A stretch of 64,000 bases of DNA from Gluconacetobacter tumulicola (lineage in GTDB: Bacteria > Pseudomonadota > Alphaproteobacteria > Acetobacterales > Acetobacteraceae). The DNA lies in the NCBI RefSeq assembly GCF_014174215.1, contig NZ_JABEQL010000003.1, forward strand, positions 186,001-250,000. Direction: 5' to 3'. The translations under genes and the position numbers were made by a program. Shown here one piece after another: positions 35,027-45,600 of this stretch (the stretch's first letter is position 1; every line of letters starts with the position of its first letter). Below the pieces are notes generated by a model. That model ran no database searches, had not been told where the DNA came from, and worked only from the letters and a program-made list of their open reading frames with translations.

Positions 35027-35731
35027 TCAAAGCATCCCAGATCGGCCCGCATTCCAGAACGCAGCCTCCAGCTTGACGGCGGTGCGGAATTCGGCGAGCA
35101 GCGCGGGATACCGCCCTTCGGCACCATACCGCCCGGCCAGCGATTCCAGCGTACGCAGCCCCGCGTCCACCAGCCCGACGAATTTCTCGCCCCCATACAG
35201 GGCGATCCATTCCCAGTAGGGGTTGCCTTCCCGCCGGGTCGTGGGGTCAGCCATCAATCTGGCGCCGATTTCGCCATAGCCGATCAAGCAGGGCGCCAGC
35301 GTCACGATCAAGTCCAGCAGGTCGCCCGTCTGTCCCCGGTCGAGAATGAAACGGGTATAGGCCAGCAATTCCAGCGATTCAGGCTGATTGTGCAAATCAT
35401 CGACGCACAATCCCCATCCGGCACAATAGGCAATATGAAGCGCCAGTTCGGTATCCAGCAGACCCGACACGATGCCGGAGGCCGATCGCATGTCCTCCAT
35501 CGTATCGGCCTTATAGATCGCCAGCGCATAGGCCCGCGCATACTGGATCAGGTACAGATAATCCTGGATCAGGAACCGCTGGAAATCCGCCTCCGGCAAT
35601 GTTCCGTCCGCCATGCCGCACACGAAAGGGTGGTGGATGAAGCGCTCCCAATCCTTACCGCAATCGCGCCGCAGCCTGCCGGCCAGGCCCTGTTCCAGAC
35701 TGGGCCAGTCCCGTTCCGCGATCCAGTTCAT
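35027..35731 (-). CDS. tenA: TenA-family thiaminase II / aminopyrimidine aminohydrolase
   Basis: 234 aa all-helical protein. The catalytic Cys is in [13 protein letters not shown] (C148), which places it in the cysteine-containing TenA_C group. The C-terminal EAAFW motif is also present. TenA hydrolyses aminopyrimidine breakdown products so that they can be salvaged for thiamine synthesis; thiamine diphosphate is used by AcoAB at the other end of the window. ATG at 35731 follows GGAAGGATG; a longer frame upstream overlaps the divergent alaS. No TPP riboswitch was recognised in the 146-bp leader. Confidence 0.88.
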   Translation of the reverse strand: MNWIAERDWPSLEQGLAGRLRRDCGKDWERFIHHPFVCGMADGTLPEADFQRFLIQDYLYLIQYARAYALAIYKADTMEDMRSASGIVSGLLDTELALHIAYCAGWGLCVDDLHNQPESLELLAYTRFILDRGQTGDLLDLIVTLAPCLIGYGEIGARLMADPTTRREGNPYWEWIALYGGEKFVGLVDAGLRTLESLAGRYGAEGRYPALLAEFRTAVKLEAAFWNAGRSGML

Positions 35732-35877
35732 GGGTTCATCCTTCCTTACGGTGTTTTCTTGCGGCGCCGATTTGCTTTGCCGCGCGCCCTTGCTCTTCCT
35801 GCCGGGCACGCCGTGCGCTAGGTGATGGTATCCGAGCTTTCCAGCCTTCGCCATTTCAGGATCGTCAGCCCTCCGCC

Positions 35878-38514
35878 ATGACCTCCACAAACGATATCCG
35901 CGCGACCTTCCTCGACTATTTCGCAGCCAACGGTCATCAGATCGTGCCGTCCTCGTCGCTGGTGCCGCGCAATGACCCGACCCTGCTGTTCACGAATGCC
36001 GGCATGGTCCAGTTCAAGAACGTCTTCACGGGGCAGGAAACCCGCCCCTATTCCCGCGCCACCACGGCACAGAAGGTGGTTCGGGCCGGCGGCAAGCATA
36101 ACGACCTGGATAATGTCGGCTACACGGCCCGCCACCATACCTTCTTCGAGATGATGGGGAATTTCTCCTTCGGCGACTATTTCAAGCCCGAAGCGATCGA
36201 ATTCGCCTGGAGCCTGATCACGCGCAATTTCGGCCTGCCTGCCGAAAAGCTGCTGGTCACCGTCTATGCCGATGACGAGGAAGCGGCCGCGCTGTGGCGC
36301 AAGATCGCCGGCCTGCCGGACCAGCGGATCATCCGCATCGGCACCGCCGACAATTTCTGGCGGATGGGCGATACCGGCCCCTGCGGCCCCTGTTCGGAAA
36401 TCTTCTACGATCACGGCCCCGACGTACCCGGCGGCCCGCCCGGCTCGCCGGACGAGGATGGCGACCGCTTCGTCGAGATCTGGAACCTCGTGTTCATGCA
36501 GTTCTTCGAGGACCCGCCGGGCGTCCGCTCGCCGCTGCCGCGTCCCTCGATCGACACCGGAATGGGACTGGAACGCTTCGCCGCCATCATGCAGGGCAAG
36601 CGCGACAATTACGACACGGACACGATGCGCGCGCTGATCCTGGCCTCGGCCGAGGCGACGGGTCAGGACCCGGACGGCCCGTTCCGCGCCAGCCACCGCG
36701 TGGTAGCCGATCATCTGCGCTCGACTTCGTTCCTGATCGCGGACGGCGTGCTGCCCTCCAAGGACGGGCGCGGCTACGTCCTGCGCCGCATCATGCGCCG
36801 CGCGATGCGCCACCTGCACATGATGGGCACCAAGGAAACGGTCTTCCATCGCCTGGTCCCCGCCCTGGTGCGCCAGATGGGGGCTGCTTACCCTGAACTG
36901 GTCCAGGCCGAAGCCCTGATCCGCGAGACGATGCGCGGCGAGGAAGAACGTTTCAAGGCGATGCTGGAACGTGGCCTCGCGCTGCTGGCCGACGAGACGG
37001 CGAAACTGGGCGACGGCCAGAAACTGCCCGGTGACGTGGCGTTCAAGCTGTACGACACGTTCGGCTTCCCGCTGGACCTGACGCAGGACGCGCTGCGCGG
37101 CGGCAGTCATGAGGTCGATGTCGCAGGCTTCGACAGCGCGATGCAGGTCCAGCGCGAACGCGCCCGCGCCGCGTGGAGCGGCTCGGGCGACAGCGCGACC
37201 GAAACCGCGTGGTTCGAGGCGCGCGACAGGTTCGGTGCCAGCGAGTTCCTGGGCTACGCGACCGAGCAGGCCGATGCCGAGATCCAGGCCATCATCAGCA
37301 ACGGCCAGTCTGTTCATGACGCGCCGGCGGGCACCGAAGTCGCGCTGCTGCTGAACCAGACGCCGTTTTACGGCGAAAGCGGCGGCCAGGTCGGCGATAC
37401 CGGCCTGATCACCGCTCCGGGCCTGCGTATCGCCGTCACCGATACGCAGAAGCGGCTGGGCGACCTGCTGGTTCACTCCGGCACGGTGATCGAGGGCACG
37501 GTCCGCGTCGGCCAGGCGGTGACCGCCACCGTCGATCACGAACGGCGCAGCGCGATCCGCGCCCACCATTCAGCCACCCATCTGCTGCACGAGGCACTGC
37601 GCCGGCGTCTGGGCGAGCATGTCACGCAGAAAGGTAGCCTGAACGCGCCCGACCGCCTGCGCTTCGACATCAGCCAGCCCCGCCCGCTGACACCGGAGGA
37701 AATCGCCGAGGTCGAGGCCGAGGTGAACGCCCGCATCCGCGAGAACAGTGCGGTCACCACCCGCCCGATGTCGCAGGAAGAAGCCGTGGCGCAGGGCGCA
37801 ATGGCCCTGTTCGGCGAGAAATATGGCGACGAGGTCCGCGTCGTATTCATGGGCCCGCCCGAGGATAATCGTCCGGCCTGGTCGATCGAGCTGTGCGGCG
37901 GCACACATGTCAACCGCACCGGCGATATCGGCCTGTTCCGCATTACGTCGGAAAGCGGCGTATCCGCCGGCATCCGCCGCATCGAGGCGGTAACCGGCAA
38001 GGCCGCCGAGGCCGCCGCCATCGCCACTGAGCAGCGCCTGACCCAGGTTGCGGCGATGCTGCGTGTCTCGGCCGCCGAAGCCCCGGAGCGGCTGGCGGTG
38101 ATTCTGGAAGAACGCAAGGTCATGGAGCGCCAGATCTCCGACCTGCAACGCAAGCTGGCCAGTGGCGGCGAGGGCGGCGCGACTACCGAGACAATCAACG
38201 GCGTGGGCTTCATCGCCCGCAATGTGGGTGACCTGCCGGCACGCGAGCTGAAAGCGCTGGCCGATTCCCTGCGTCAGCAGGTTGGCTCCGGCGTGGTGGC
38301 GCTGGTTTCGACCGCCGATGGCAAGGGCAGCGTGGTCGTCAGCGTTACCGCCGACCTGACGGAACGTTTCGACGCGGTCGGACTGGTGCGGGCCGCCAGC
38401 GCTGCCATGGGTGGCAAGGGCGGCGGCGGACGGCGCGACATGGCCCAGGCCGGCGGTCCGGACGTGACACAGGCCGATGCGGCACTCGAGGCAGTACGCA
38501 AGGCCCTGGCCTGA
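35878..38514 (+). CDS. alaS: Alanyl-tRNA synthetase
   Basis: 878 aa, typical length. The class II catalytic domain occupies about 1-400, beginning with [20 protein letters not shown], and contains [20 protein letters not shown] (about 277-297). The editing domain has [15 protein letters not shown] (HxxxH metal site) and [13 protein letters not shown] (CxxxH site). The C-terminal DHHA1/oligomerisation region ends the protein. It charges tRNA-Ala. It is divergent from tenA, and a very long hairpin lies just after its stop codon. Confidence 0.97.
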   Translation: MTSTNDIRATFLDYFAANGHQIVPSSSLVPRNDPTLLFTNAGMVQFKNVFTGQETRPYSRATTAQKVVRAGGKHNDLDNVGYTARHHTFFEMMGNFSFGDYFKPEAIEFAWSLITRNFGLPAEKLLVTVYADDEEAAALWRKIAGLPDQRIIRIGTADNFWRMGDTGPCGPCSEIFYDHGPDVPGGPPGSPDEDGDRFVEIWNLVFMQFFEDPPGVRSPLPRPSIDTGMGLERFAAIMQGKRDNYDTDTMRALILASAEATGQDPDGPFRASHRVVADHLRSTSFLIADGVLPSKDGRGYVLRRIMRRAMRHLHMMGTKETVFHRLVPALVRQMGAAYPELVQAEALIRETMRGEEERFKAMLERGLALLADETAKLGDGQKLPGDVAFKLYDTFGFPLDLTQDALRGGSHEVDVAGFDSAMQVQRERARAAWSGSGDSATETAWFEARDRFGASEFLGYATEQADAEIQAIISNGQSVHDAPAGTEVALLLNQTPFYGESGGQVGDTGLITAPGLRIAVTDTQKRLGDLLVHSGTVIEGTVRVGQAVTATVDHERRSAIRAHHSATHLLHEALRRRLGEHVTQKGSLNAPDRLRFDISQPRPLTPEEIAEVEAEVNARIRENSAVTTRPMSQEEAVAQGAMALFGEKYGDEVRVVFMGPPEDNRPAWSIELCGGTHVNRTGDIGLFRITSESGVSAGIRRIEAVTGKAAEAAAIATEQRLTQVAAMLRVSAAEAPERLAVILEERKVMERQISDLQRKLASGGEGGATTETINGVGFIARNVGDLPARELKALADSLRQQVGSGVVALVSTADGKGSVVVSVTADLTERFDAVGLVRAASAAMGGKGGGGRRDMAQAGGPDVTQADAALEAVRKALA

Positions 38515-38520
38515 TCTCCC

Positions 38521-38565
38521 GGCCGGACATATTGCCGTGTCACACACACGGCGATGTGTCCGGCC
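38521..38565 (+). terminator. 20-bp hairpin after alaS, no U-tract
   Basis: Bases 38521-38540 pair fully with 38546-38565 (two G-T wobbles, no bulge) around a CACAC loop. It starts 7 bp after the alaS stop. There is no T-run on either strand, so it may act as a terminator only with help, or protect the alaS mRNA 3' end. Confidence 0.6.
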
Positions 38566-38758
38566 CCTGACATAGTGTGTCCCGGGCCTCCGAGGGAGAA
38601 ACCGGACCTGTGCCGTCCCCGTTTCCATGCTATCTGTGACGGACCCGGCTGTGTCGGCGCCCTGGCGTCCGCATGCCATGACGGGATTTTTCCGTCCGGG
38701 TGACCGTTCGAACGCCACTGTGAAGTCCCAGGCGGACTTCAGGACATAGGGACCTTCG

Positions 38759-39457
38759 ATGGCCGATACCGATGCCAAGAAAACGCTGATCTCGCTCCTG
38801 CATGGAGTGGAGAAATTCAATGCCGAAGTCTTTCCGCAGAATCGCGAACTGTTCGCGGAACTGGCCGGCCAGCAATCTCCGGACACGCTGTTCATCGCCT
38901 GCGCCGACAGCCGCGTGAATCCCAGCATGATCACGCAGACCCAGCCGGGCGACCTGTTCGTGCTGCGCAATATCGGCAATATCGTTCCGGCTTACGGCGA
39001 AATGCTGGGCGGCGTGTCATCCGCAATCGAATACGCCGTCCTGGCGCTGGGCGTGTCGACCATCATCGTCTGCGGCCATTCCGATTGCGGTGCGATGAAA
39101 GCCCTGCTGGACCCCGATCCATCCAAACTGGCGCACATGCCCACCGTCGCGTCCTGGCTGCGCAATGCCGAAGCGGCCCGAGCGGTTGCGGGTGCGTTGC
39201 AGGCCACCGACGCCGGCCCGCAATCCGTGCGCAGCCTGGCGGAACAGAATGTGGTGCTGCAGATCGCGCATCTGCGCACGCACCCGGCGGTCGCCGCCGC
39301 CCTGGCACGCAACACGCTGATCCTGCAAGGCTGGTTCTACGATATCGCCAGTGGGGAGGTCGTGATTCTGGACGAAGCCACGCGGTCCAGCATCCATGTG
39401 GACGAAGCCATCGCCCGCCTGACCCGCGAGGTGGATGGGAAGACTGAACAGGCCTGA
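38759..39457 (+). CDS. Beta-class carbonic anhydrase
   Basis: 232 aa. Zinc ligands and catalytic pair are visible: C48 and D50 in FIACADSRV, H107 and C110 in VCGHSDCGAMK. FVLRNIGNIVPAYG and GWFYDIASGEV are further family motifs. It interconverts CO2 and bicarbonate, which serves carboxylases such as AccA and PurK in this window. A 244-bp gap precedes it, holding the alaS hairpin and no other clear signal. Its 3' end overlaps the following gene by 23 bp. Confidence 0.94.
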   Translation: MADTDAKKTLISLLHGVEKFNAEVFPQNRELFAELAGQQSPDTLFIACADSRVNPSMITQTQPGDLFVLRNIGNIVPAYGEMLGGVSSAIEYAVLALGVSTIIVCGHSDCGAMKALLDPDPSKLAHMPTVASWLRNAEAARAVAGALQATDAGPQSVRSLAEQNVVLQIAHLRTHPAVAAALARNTLILQGWFYDIASGEVVILDEATRSSIHVDEAIARLTREVDGKTEQA

Positions 39458-40337
39458 CCCGCGACCGGCGGCCATCCGCCTCCTGGCCTGCGCCGGGTGG
39501 CTGGTGGCCGTCCTGGCCACTCAGGGGGCCATGGCGCGCACGATCAAGGTCTCGACCTGGAACCTGGACTGGCTGACGGCGCGGGCGCCGGGCGACCCCG
39601 CCCTGCCCCGCGACCTTCCCCACCGCAGCGACGCCGGGCTGCGCCAACTGGCCGCCTATGCCACGCGGCTCGGCGCCGACATTGTCGGGTTTCAGGAAGT
39701 GGATTCCCCAGCCCTGGCCGCCCGCCTGTTCCCGCCCGCACGCTACCGGATCGTCATGAGCGACGATCATGTGGTCCAGCGTGTCGGACTGGCCGTGGCA
39801 ACCGGGCTGACCGTCACCCGCCATCCCGACATCTCGGAACTCGATGTCTATCCGCCCGACGCGCCCCATCATTTACGCGCGGGACTGGATGTCACGATCG
39901 ACGACGGCACCGCCAGCCTGCGCATCCTGATCGTGCATCTCAAGGCCGGATGCCGTAACGCGGCCCTGGCCGACCGTCGACCAGCCTGCCGGACGCTGGC
40001 GCGTCAGCTGACGGTGCTGGACGACTGGATTGCCCAGCGACAGGACGAAGGCGTAGCCTTCCTGGTCATGGGAGACTTCAACCGCAACCTGACACCGTCC
40101 GACCCGTTCTTCCGGCAACTGGAAACCGACGGTCCCCTGACGCTGACAACGGCCGGGCGGGCGAGCCCGTGCTGGGACGGCACCTATTTCATCGACCACA
40201 TCCTGCTGGGCAATCAGGCCCGCGCATGGCTCCGCCCCGACAGCCTCCGGGTCCTGACCTATGACGCGCAGGATCCCGCCCAGGCGCCGAACCTGTCCGA
40301 TCATTGCCCGGTCTCGGTCGGGCTCGAGATGCCCTGA
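39435..40337 (+). CDS. Exported endonuclease/exonuclease/phosphatase-family protein
   Basis: 300 aa. N-terminal hydrophobic signal segment (IRLLACAGWLVAVLATQGAM, about 14-33), then the EEP fold: VSTWNLDWLT (metal-binding Asn), DIVGFQEVDS (catalytic Glu), LIVHLKAGCR (His), MGDFNRNL (Asp/Asn) and LSDHCPVSVGL (final Asp-His). All catalytic positions are present, so it should be an active phosphodiesterase or nuclease outside the cytoplasm; substrate is unknown. The start overlaps the carbonic anhydrase gene by 23 bp and has GAGG close to the ATG. Confidence 0.85.
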   Translation: MGRLNRPDPRPAAIRLLACAGWLVAVLATQGAMARTIKVSTWNLDWLTARAPGDPALPRDLPHRSDAGLRQLAAYATRLGADIVGFQEVDSPALAARLFPPARYRIVMSDDHVVQRVGLAVATGLTVTRHPDISELDVYPPDAPHHLRAGLDVTIDDGTASLRILIVHLKAGCRNAALADRRPACRTLARQLTVLDDWIAQRQDEGVAFLVMGDFNRNLTPSDPFFRQLETDGPLTLTTAGRASPCWDGTYFIDHILLGNQARAWLRPDSLRVLTYDAQDPAQAPNLSDHCPVSVGLEMP

Positions 40338-40352
40338 CCAGGCGAAAGGCTC

Positions 40353-41327
40353 ATGGAATATCGTCACCTCGGCCGTTCCGGCCTGCGCGTTTCGACCGTC
40401 GGGCTGGGCTGCAACAATCTGGGCGGCCGTATCGGGCTGGAAGAATCCCGGGCTGTGGTCCATCAGGCCCTGGACAGCGGCATCACCCTGTTCGACGTCG
40501 CCGACGTCTATGGACGGCGCGAGGCCCATTACGGCGCGTCGGAGGAAACGCTGGGCGCGATCCTAGGGCCGCGCCGCAACGAGATCGTCCTCGCCACCAA
40601 GTTCGGCATGCCCATGGACGCCGAAGGCCGCCTCCAGGGTGCCTCGCGCCGCTATATCCGCCAGGCCGTCGAAGCCAGCCTGTCACGCCTGCGAACCGAC
40701 CGGATCGACCTGTACCAGGTTCACGTCCCCGACCCGGCCACCCCGATCGAGGAGACCCTGCGCGCGCTCGACGACCTGATCAGCGAGGGTAAGATCCTCT
40801 ATGCCGGCTGTTCCAATTTCCCCGCCTGGCAGGTCGCCGATGCCTGCCACGTCGCGCGCATTTCGGGCTATGCCGGCTTCATCTCCTGCCAGGACGAACT
40901 GTCCCTGCTGGCACGGAACGCATTGCGCGACCTGGTGCCGGCGATCCGTCATTACGGATTGGGGCTGCTGCCTTACTTCCCCCTGGCCAGCGGCGTCCTG
41001 ACCGGGAAATACCACCGCAACACGCCCCCGCCCCCTGGCAGCCGACTGAGCGCCTGGACCCACCTGGCCGATCGCTATCTGACCGGCGCCAACTGGACCC
41101 TGCTCGACCGGCTGGACGCTGTAGCACATGCAAACGGGCGCAGCCTGACCGAACTCGCCTTCGGCTGGCTGCTGTCGCACGATATCGTAGGGTCGGTCAT
41201 TGCCGGTGCGACCCGTCCAGCCCAGATCGAGGCCAACGTTACCGCCGCCGCCCACCCGCTGACGGCCGAGGAACGCAACGCGATCACAGCCGCACTATCA
41301 CCGGAATCGGCAGACGCACAGCAATGA
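40353..41327 (+). CDS. Aldo/keto reductase
   Basis: 324 aa TIM-barrel NADPH oxidoreductase. The start MEYRHLGRSGLRVSTVGLG and the catalytic tetrad members in ITLFDVADVYG (Asp and Tyr) and VLATKFG (Lys) are clear, with DRIDLYQVHVPD containing the His. The C-terminal NADP motif SVIAGATRPAQIEANV is present. It resembles the YghZ/Gpr or Kv-beta-like group. GGCGAAAGG precedes the ATG, 15 bp after the EEP-family gene. Confidence 0.9.
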   Translation: MEYRHLGRSGLRVSTVGLGCNNLGGRIGLEESRAVVHQALDSGITLFDVADVYGRREAHYGASEETLGAILGPRRNEIVLATKFGMPMDAEGRLQGASRRYIRQAVEASLSRLRTDRIDLYQVHVPDPATPIEETLRALDDLISEGKILYAGCSNFPAWQVADACHVARISGYAGFISCQDELSLLARNALRDLVPAIRHYGLGLLPYFPLASGVLTGKYHRNTPPPPGSRLSAWTHLADRYLTGANWTLLDRLDAVAHANGRSLTELAFGWLLSHDIVGSVIAGATRPAQIEANVTAAAHPLTAEERNAITAALSPESADAQQ

Positions 41328-41332
41328 CGGAC

Positions 41333-41348
41333 ATGGCCGGCCGGCCAT
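41333..41348. repeat. 16-bp perfect palindrome after the aldo/keto reductase
   Basis: ATGGCCGGCCGGCCAT, self-complementary without spacer, 5 bp after the stop codon. It could be a terminator element or a protein site. Confidence 0.35.
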
Positions 41349-41414
41349 CATGCCGCCTGGTCAGAACATTGTTACCGGGCGCGCGCCCGCTAGGGGAAAG
41401 CAGAAGGAGCCAGT

Positions 41415-41552
41415 TCAGGCGGGCCAGACGCCAGAAAAGAAAGCCGCCCGCCAACCGACCAGAATCATGCCCATGACGAACAGAATCGCGCCCATAAGCT
41501 GAAACACGTCGCGTAGCGAGGTCTGGGGCGCATGATCCTCGGTCTCAGGCAT
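41415..41552 (-). CDS. 45-aa single-span membrane protein
   Basis: 45 residues: a hydrophilic acidic N-terminus (MPETEDHAPQTSLRDVFQ) followed by one membrane helix (about 18-34, LMGAILFVMGMILVGWRAAF) and a short aromatic tail. A strong GGAAGGGAG lies 8-9 bases before the ATG at 41552, which supports a real gene; a longer frame to 41759 has no ribosome site and a composition unlike protein. No family is recognised. It stands alone between the aldo/keto reductase and the SDR. Confidence 0.65.
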   Translation of the reverse strand: MPETEDHAPQTSLRDVFQLMGAILFVMGMILVGWRAAFFSGVWPA

Positions 41553-41777
41553 GAATCGCTCCCTTCCTGTATTGTCACTATTCTTAACATCCGGCACGAC
41601 AACACGAAAAGGGCCGCACCTCTCCGGGACTTGCTTTGTGACGAAAAAGTGTCCGCACAATGCCCAAAACCGCGCCATACGCCCGCTCAGACAGTATTTA
41701 AAAAACAGTCCACCAACCAGAAAGCGCAGCACAGGAAACCCGCATCGGATCGTCGGCAAACCCGGCAGAGCCGCCCC

Positions 41778-42572
41778 TCACCCTGGATGGCGCAGCAACC
41801 CCCCCTCCACCCGCAAGGTCGCTCCGGTGGTAGCCGAGGCCTGCCGCGAGCAGACATAGGCGACCATGCTGGCAATCTCCTCCGGCTCCGCCAGCCGCCG
41901 GATCAGCGAGGCCGGGCGATGCTGCGGCACGAATTCGGCCATGATCTCCTCGATCGGCCGGCCGCTCTCCTGCGCCGCCTTGGCAAACATCTCCATCACG
42001 CCCTCGGTCCGGGTCGGCCCCGGCAGCACCGAATTGACCGTCACACCGCTTCCAGGAATGCTCTCGGCGATGCCTCGGGCAATCGCGACCTGTGCGGCCT
42101 TGGAAAAACCATAGGCGATCATGTCCGCCGGAATGTTCAGTGCCGATTCGCTGGAGACGAACACCACGCGGCCCCACGCCCGCTCGACCATGCCCGGCAG
42201 ATAATGGCGCGTCAGGCGCACACCGCTCAGGACATTGACGTCGAAGAAACGCTGCCAGTCCTCGTCAGGGGTCTCAAGGAATGGCTTCTGCTCGAAAATA
42301 CCCAGATTATTGACCAGGATATCAGTCTGGGGAACAAGGCGGACGAATCCGTCGATCCCCTCTTTCGTTCCCAGGTCGGCCGGCACGCCGCGCAGCCGCG
42401 CCGTGGGCATGCGGGTCCGGATATAGGCCATCGCCTCATCCACCCTGGCCTGGCTGCGGCCGTTGACGATGACATCCGCCCCGGTTTCGGCCAGGGCCAT
42501 CGCGATGGCCAGCCCGATCCCGGCGGTCGAGCCGCTGACGATCGCCGTTTTACCTGCCAGATCGATTTTCAT
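41778..42572 (-). CDS. Short-chain dehydrogenase/reductase
   Basis: 264 aa Rossmann-fold oxidoreductase. The cofactor loop is GSTAGIGLAIA (about 15-25) and the catalytic set includes VFVSSESALN (Ser) and MIAYGFSKAAQ (Tyr-x3-Lys). NNLGIFEQKPF is the NNAG-type motif. The protein is close in style to the group of SDRs annotated as 3-ketoacyl reductases or gluconate 5-dehydrogenase-like enzymes; substrate cannot be told. It ends the minus-strand stretch from sdhE and mfd, 47 bp downstream of mfd. Confidence 0.88.
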   Translation of the reverse strand: MKIDLAGKTAIVSGSTAGIGLAIAMALAETGADVIVNGRSQARVDEAMAYIRTRMPTARLRGVPADLGTKEGIDGFVRLVPQTDILVNNLGIFEQKPFLETPDEDWQRFFDVNVLSGVRLTRHYLPGMVERAWGRVVFVSSESALNIPADMIAYGFSKAAQVAIARGIAESIPGSGVTVNSVLPGPTRTEGVMEMFAKAAQESGRPIEEIMAEFVPQHRPASLIRRLAEPEEIASMVAYVCSRQASATTGATLRVEGGLLRHPG

Positions 42573-42619
42573 TCCGCTTCCTCCTTCCGCGTGTCCGTCA
42601 CCACAAGCGGGGTGTGTCG

Positions 42620-45600
42620 TCAGGCCGCCTTCTCCTGTTCCGCCAGGCGGCCCAGCGCCTGGACCGTATCCTTTGCCAGCCGAATCCGCTGTGCGTTCGT
42701 CATTTCCCGCACCAGCGCCAGCTTATGGTCGGGGCGCAGTCGGACATTGCCCTCTTTCTGTGTCGCCATCCAAGCGACCAGCCCGGCCGGATTCGCGAAA
42801 TGATTGCCCCGGAACTGGATCACCATTCCCTTGGGCCCGGCCTCCAGCCTCTCGACCCCCGCCTCGCGACACAGGCGCTTGATCGCGACGACATCCAGCA
42901 GGTTACGCACCGGATCAGGCAGCGTGCCGAACCGGTCGACCAGTTCGGCCTCCATTGCCTCGATTTCGGCATCATTCGCCAGCGCGGCGATGCGGCGATA
43001 CAGCCCCAGCCGCACCGGCAGGTCCGGCACATACTCCTCCGGGATCAGCACCGGCAGACCGAGGATGATGTTTGGTGTCCAATCCCGGTCCTCGGCCTTG
43101 CGCCGTCCCTTTTCGGCACGCAGTTCGGCCACTGCGTCTTCCAGCATCTGCTGATAGAGCTCGATCCCGACCTCGCGAATATGGCCCGACTGCTCGTCGC
43201 CCAGCAGGTTGCCCGCGCCGCGCAGATCCAGATCGTGGGACGCCAGCGTGAAACCCGCGCCCAGCGTGTCCAGCGTCTGCATGACCTCCAGCCGCTTTTC
43301 GGCGGCGGCCGACAGCACATGCGTCTGCGGCCAGGTCAGATAGGCATAGCCGCGCTGCTTGCCGCGCCCCACACGCCCGCGCAACTGGTAGAGCTGCCCG
43401 AGGCCGAACATGTCGGCCCGATGGATGATCAGCGTGTTCACCGCCGGCATGTCCAACCCGCTTTCCACGATGTTGGTGGAAAGCAGGATATCGTATTTGC
43501 CGTCACTGAACTCGGTCATCACCCGTTCCAGCTCGGTCGGGGTCAGGCGTCCATGGGCCTGCACCAGCCGTGCATCGGGCACGATTTCCTGCAGACGGGC
43601 CCCCATGCGGTCCAGATCCTCGATCCGCGGCACCACGCAGAAGATCTGCCCGCCCCGGAACCGCTCACGCTGGATCGCCTCGCAGATCACCACGCTGTCG
43701 AAAGGCATGATGAAGGTACGCACCGCCAGCCGGTCAGTCGGCGGGGTGGCGATCAGGCTCATCTCCCGCACGCCGGTCAGCGCCAGTTGCAGCGTGCGCG
43801 GCAGCGGCGTGGCCGACAGGGTCAGGACATGCACGTCCTCGCGCAGCGCCTTCAGCTTCTCCTTGTGGGCGACGCCGAAATGCTGCTCCTCGTCGATGAT
43901 CAGCAGTTCCAGGTCGGCGAACTGCACACCCTTGGCCAGCAGCGCATGCGTGCCGATGATGATGTTGATGCTGCCGTCGGCCAGCCCCTTGCGCACCGCC
44001 GCCGCATCCTTCGCCGTGACCATGCGCGACAATTGCGCCACCGTGACCGGCAGCCCGGCAAACCGGGCCGAAAAGGTGCGGAAATGCTGCCGCGCCAGCA
44101 GCGTGGTGGGCACGACCACCGCCACCTGCGCGCCCGACATCGCGGCCACGAAGGCCGCGCGTAGCGCAACCTCGGTCTTGCCGAACCCGACATCGCCGCA
44201 CACCAGACGGTCCATCGGCCGGCCCGAGCCCATATCTTCCAGCACATCGGCGATGGCGCGCGCCTGGTCCTCGGTCTCGGCGAAGGGGAAGCGGCTGCAG
44301 AATTCGTCCCATAAGCCTTCGGCCGGGGTCAGGCTCGGAGCCTCGCGCAGGGCCCGCATCGCGGCGGTGCGAATCAGCTCGCCCGCCATATCGCGGATGC
44401 GCTGCTTCATCCGCGACTTGCGGTTCTGCCAGGAGGCCCCGCCCAGCTTGTCCAGCGACACTCCGGCCTGATCGGAGCCGAAGCGACTCAGCAGTTCGAT
44501 ATTCTCGACCGGCAGGAACAGCTTTTCGTTGCCGTCATAGACCAAGCGCAGACAGTCATGCGGCGCGCTGCCGACCGCTACCGTCTCCAGCCCGTCATAG
44601 CGGCCGATGCCGTAATCCTGATGCACCACCAGATCGCCCTCGGCGATCTCCGACGCCTCGGCGATGAACTGGTCCGCCCGCTTGCGGCGGCGCGGCGGAC
44701 GCGAAATCCGCTCGCCCAGCAGATCCTGCTCCGAGACGAAGGCAAGATTATCGGCGATAAAGCCGCGTTCCAGCCCCAGCGTCAGCAGCCCGACCGTACC
44801 GGCAGGCAGATCCTGCGCCTGGGCCCAGGTCTCGAACGTCTCGGCCCGCATGCCATGCTCACGCAGCAGCGTCGCGATCCGCTCGCGCGATCCACGCGTC
44901 CAGGCCGAGAGATAGGCCCGCCGCCCGGTCTCGGCCCATTGCCGAACCTGCGCATCGAGCATGGCAAATACGTTTTCGCGCGATCCGTCCCCGACCGACC
45001 GGGCGAACAGGATTCCTGGCCGGCCGAGCGCATCAATGCCCTCGGCCCCATCCGGGCGTGAGAAGGGATTAAACACCACCACCGGGTGACCGGACAGCAT
45101 CCCGTCCCACCCCTTGCGGTCCAGATACATCAGATGCGGCGGCAGCGGACGGTACGGGACCTCCCCCTCGCGCACCGGCTGGCGCCGCGCCTCGAAATGG
45201 TCGGCGATCATTTCCAGCCGCGACGACAGGACCTCGTCCGCCTGATGGGCCATGATCACCGCGACACCCGGCAGGTAATCGACCAGCGTTTCCAGATGCT
45301 CGTAGAACAGCGGCAGCCAGTGCTCCAGCCCGGCATGGCGTCGCCCGTCGGAGACATGCTGGTAGAGCGGATCGCCGGCGGCGGCAGGCCCGAACAGGTC
45401 GCGCCAACCGGTGCGGAAGCGCGAAATGCTGGCCTGATCGAGGCTGAAATCGGCGACCGGCCGCATCACGAACCGGTCCAGCCGGTCGGAGGAACGCTGG
45501 GTGGCGGGGTCGAAGCGGCGGATATTCTCGACCTCGTCGCCGAACAGGTCCAGCCGCACCGGCTCAGCCTCGCCGGAGGGGAAAATGTCGAAGATACCAC

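Noticed and set aside
35732-35877. TPP riboswitch upstream of tenA
   Set aside because: I looked for the CTGAGA and ACC..TGAACCTGA elements of the thi-box on the minus strand and did not find them.
35818-37569. 583-aa minus-strand frame antisense to alaS
   Set aside because: Ala/Arg/Gly-rich shadow without motifs; alaS is certain.
41553-41759. N-terminal extension of the 45-aa membrane protein to 114 aa
   Set aside because: The extension has no ribosome site and unlikely protein composition, whereas a strong site sits before the ATG at 41552.
42614-44164. 516-aa plus-strand frame antisense to mfd
   Set aside because: His/Gln/Arg-rich shadow; mfd motifs are complete on the minus strand.
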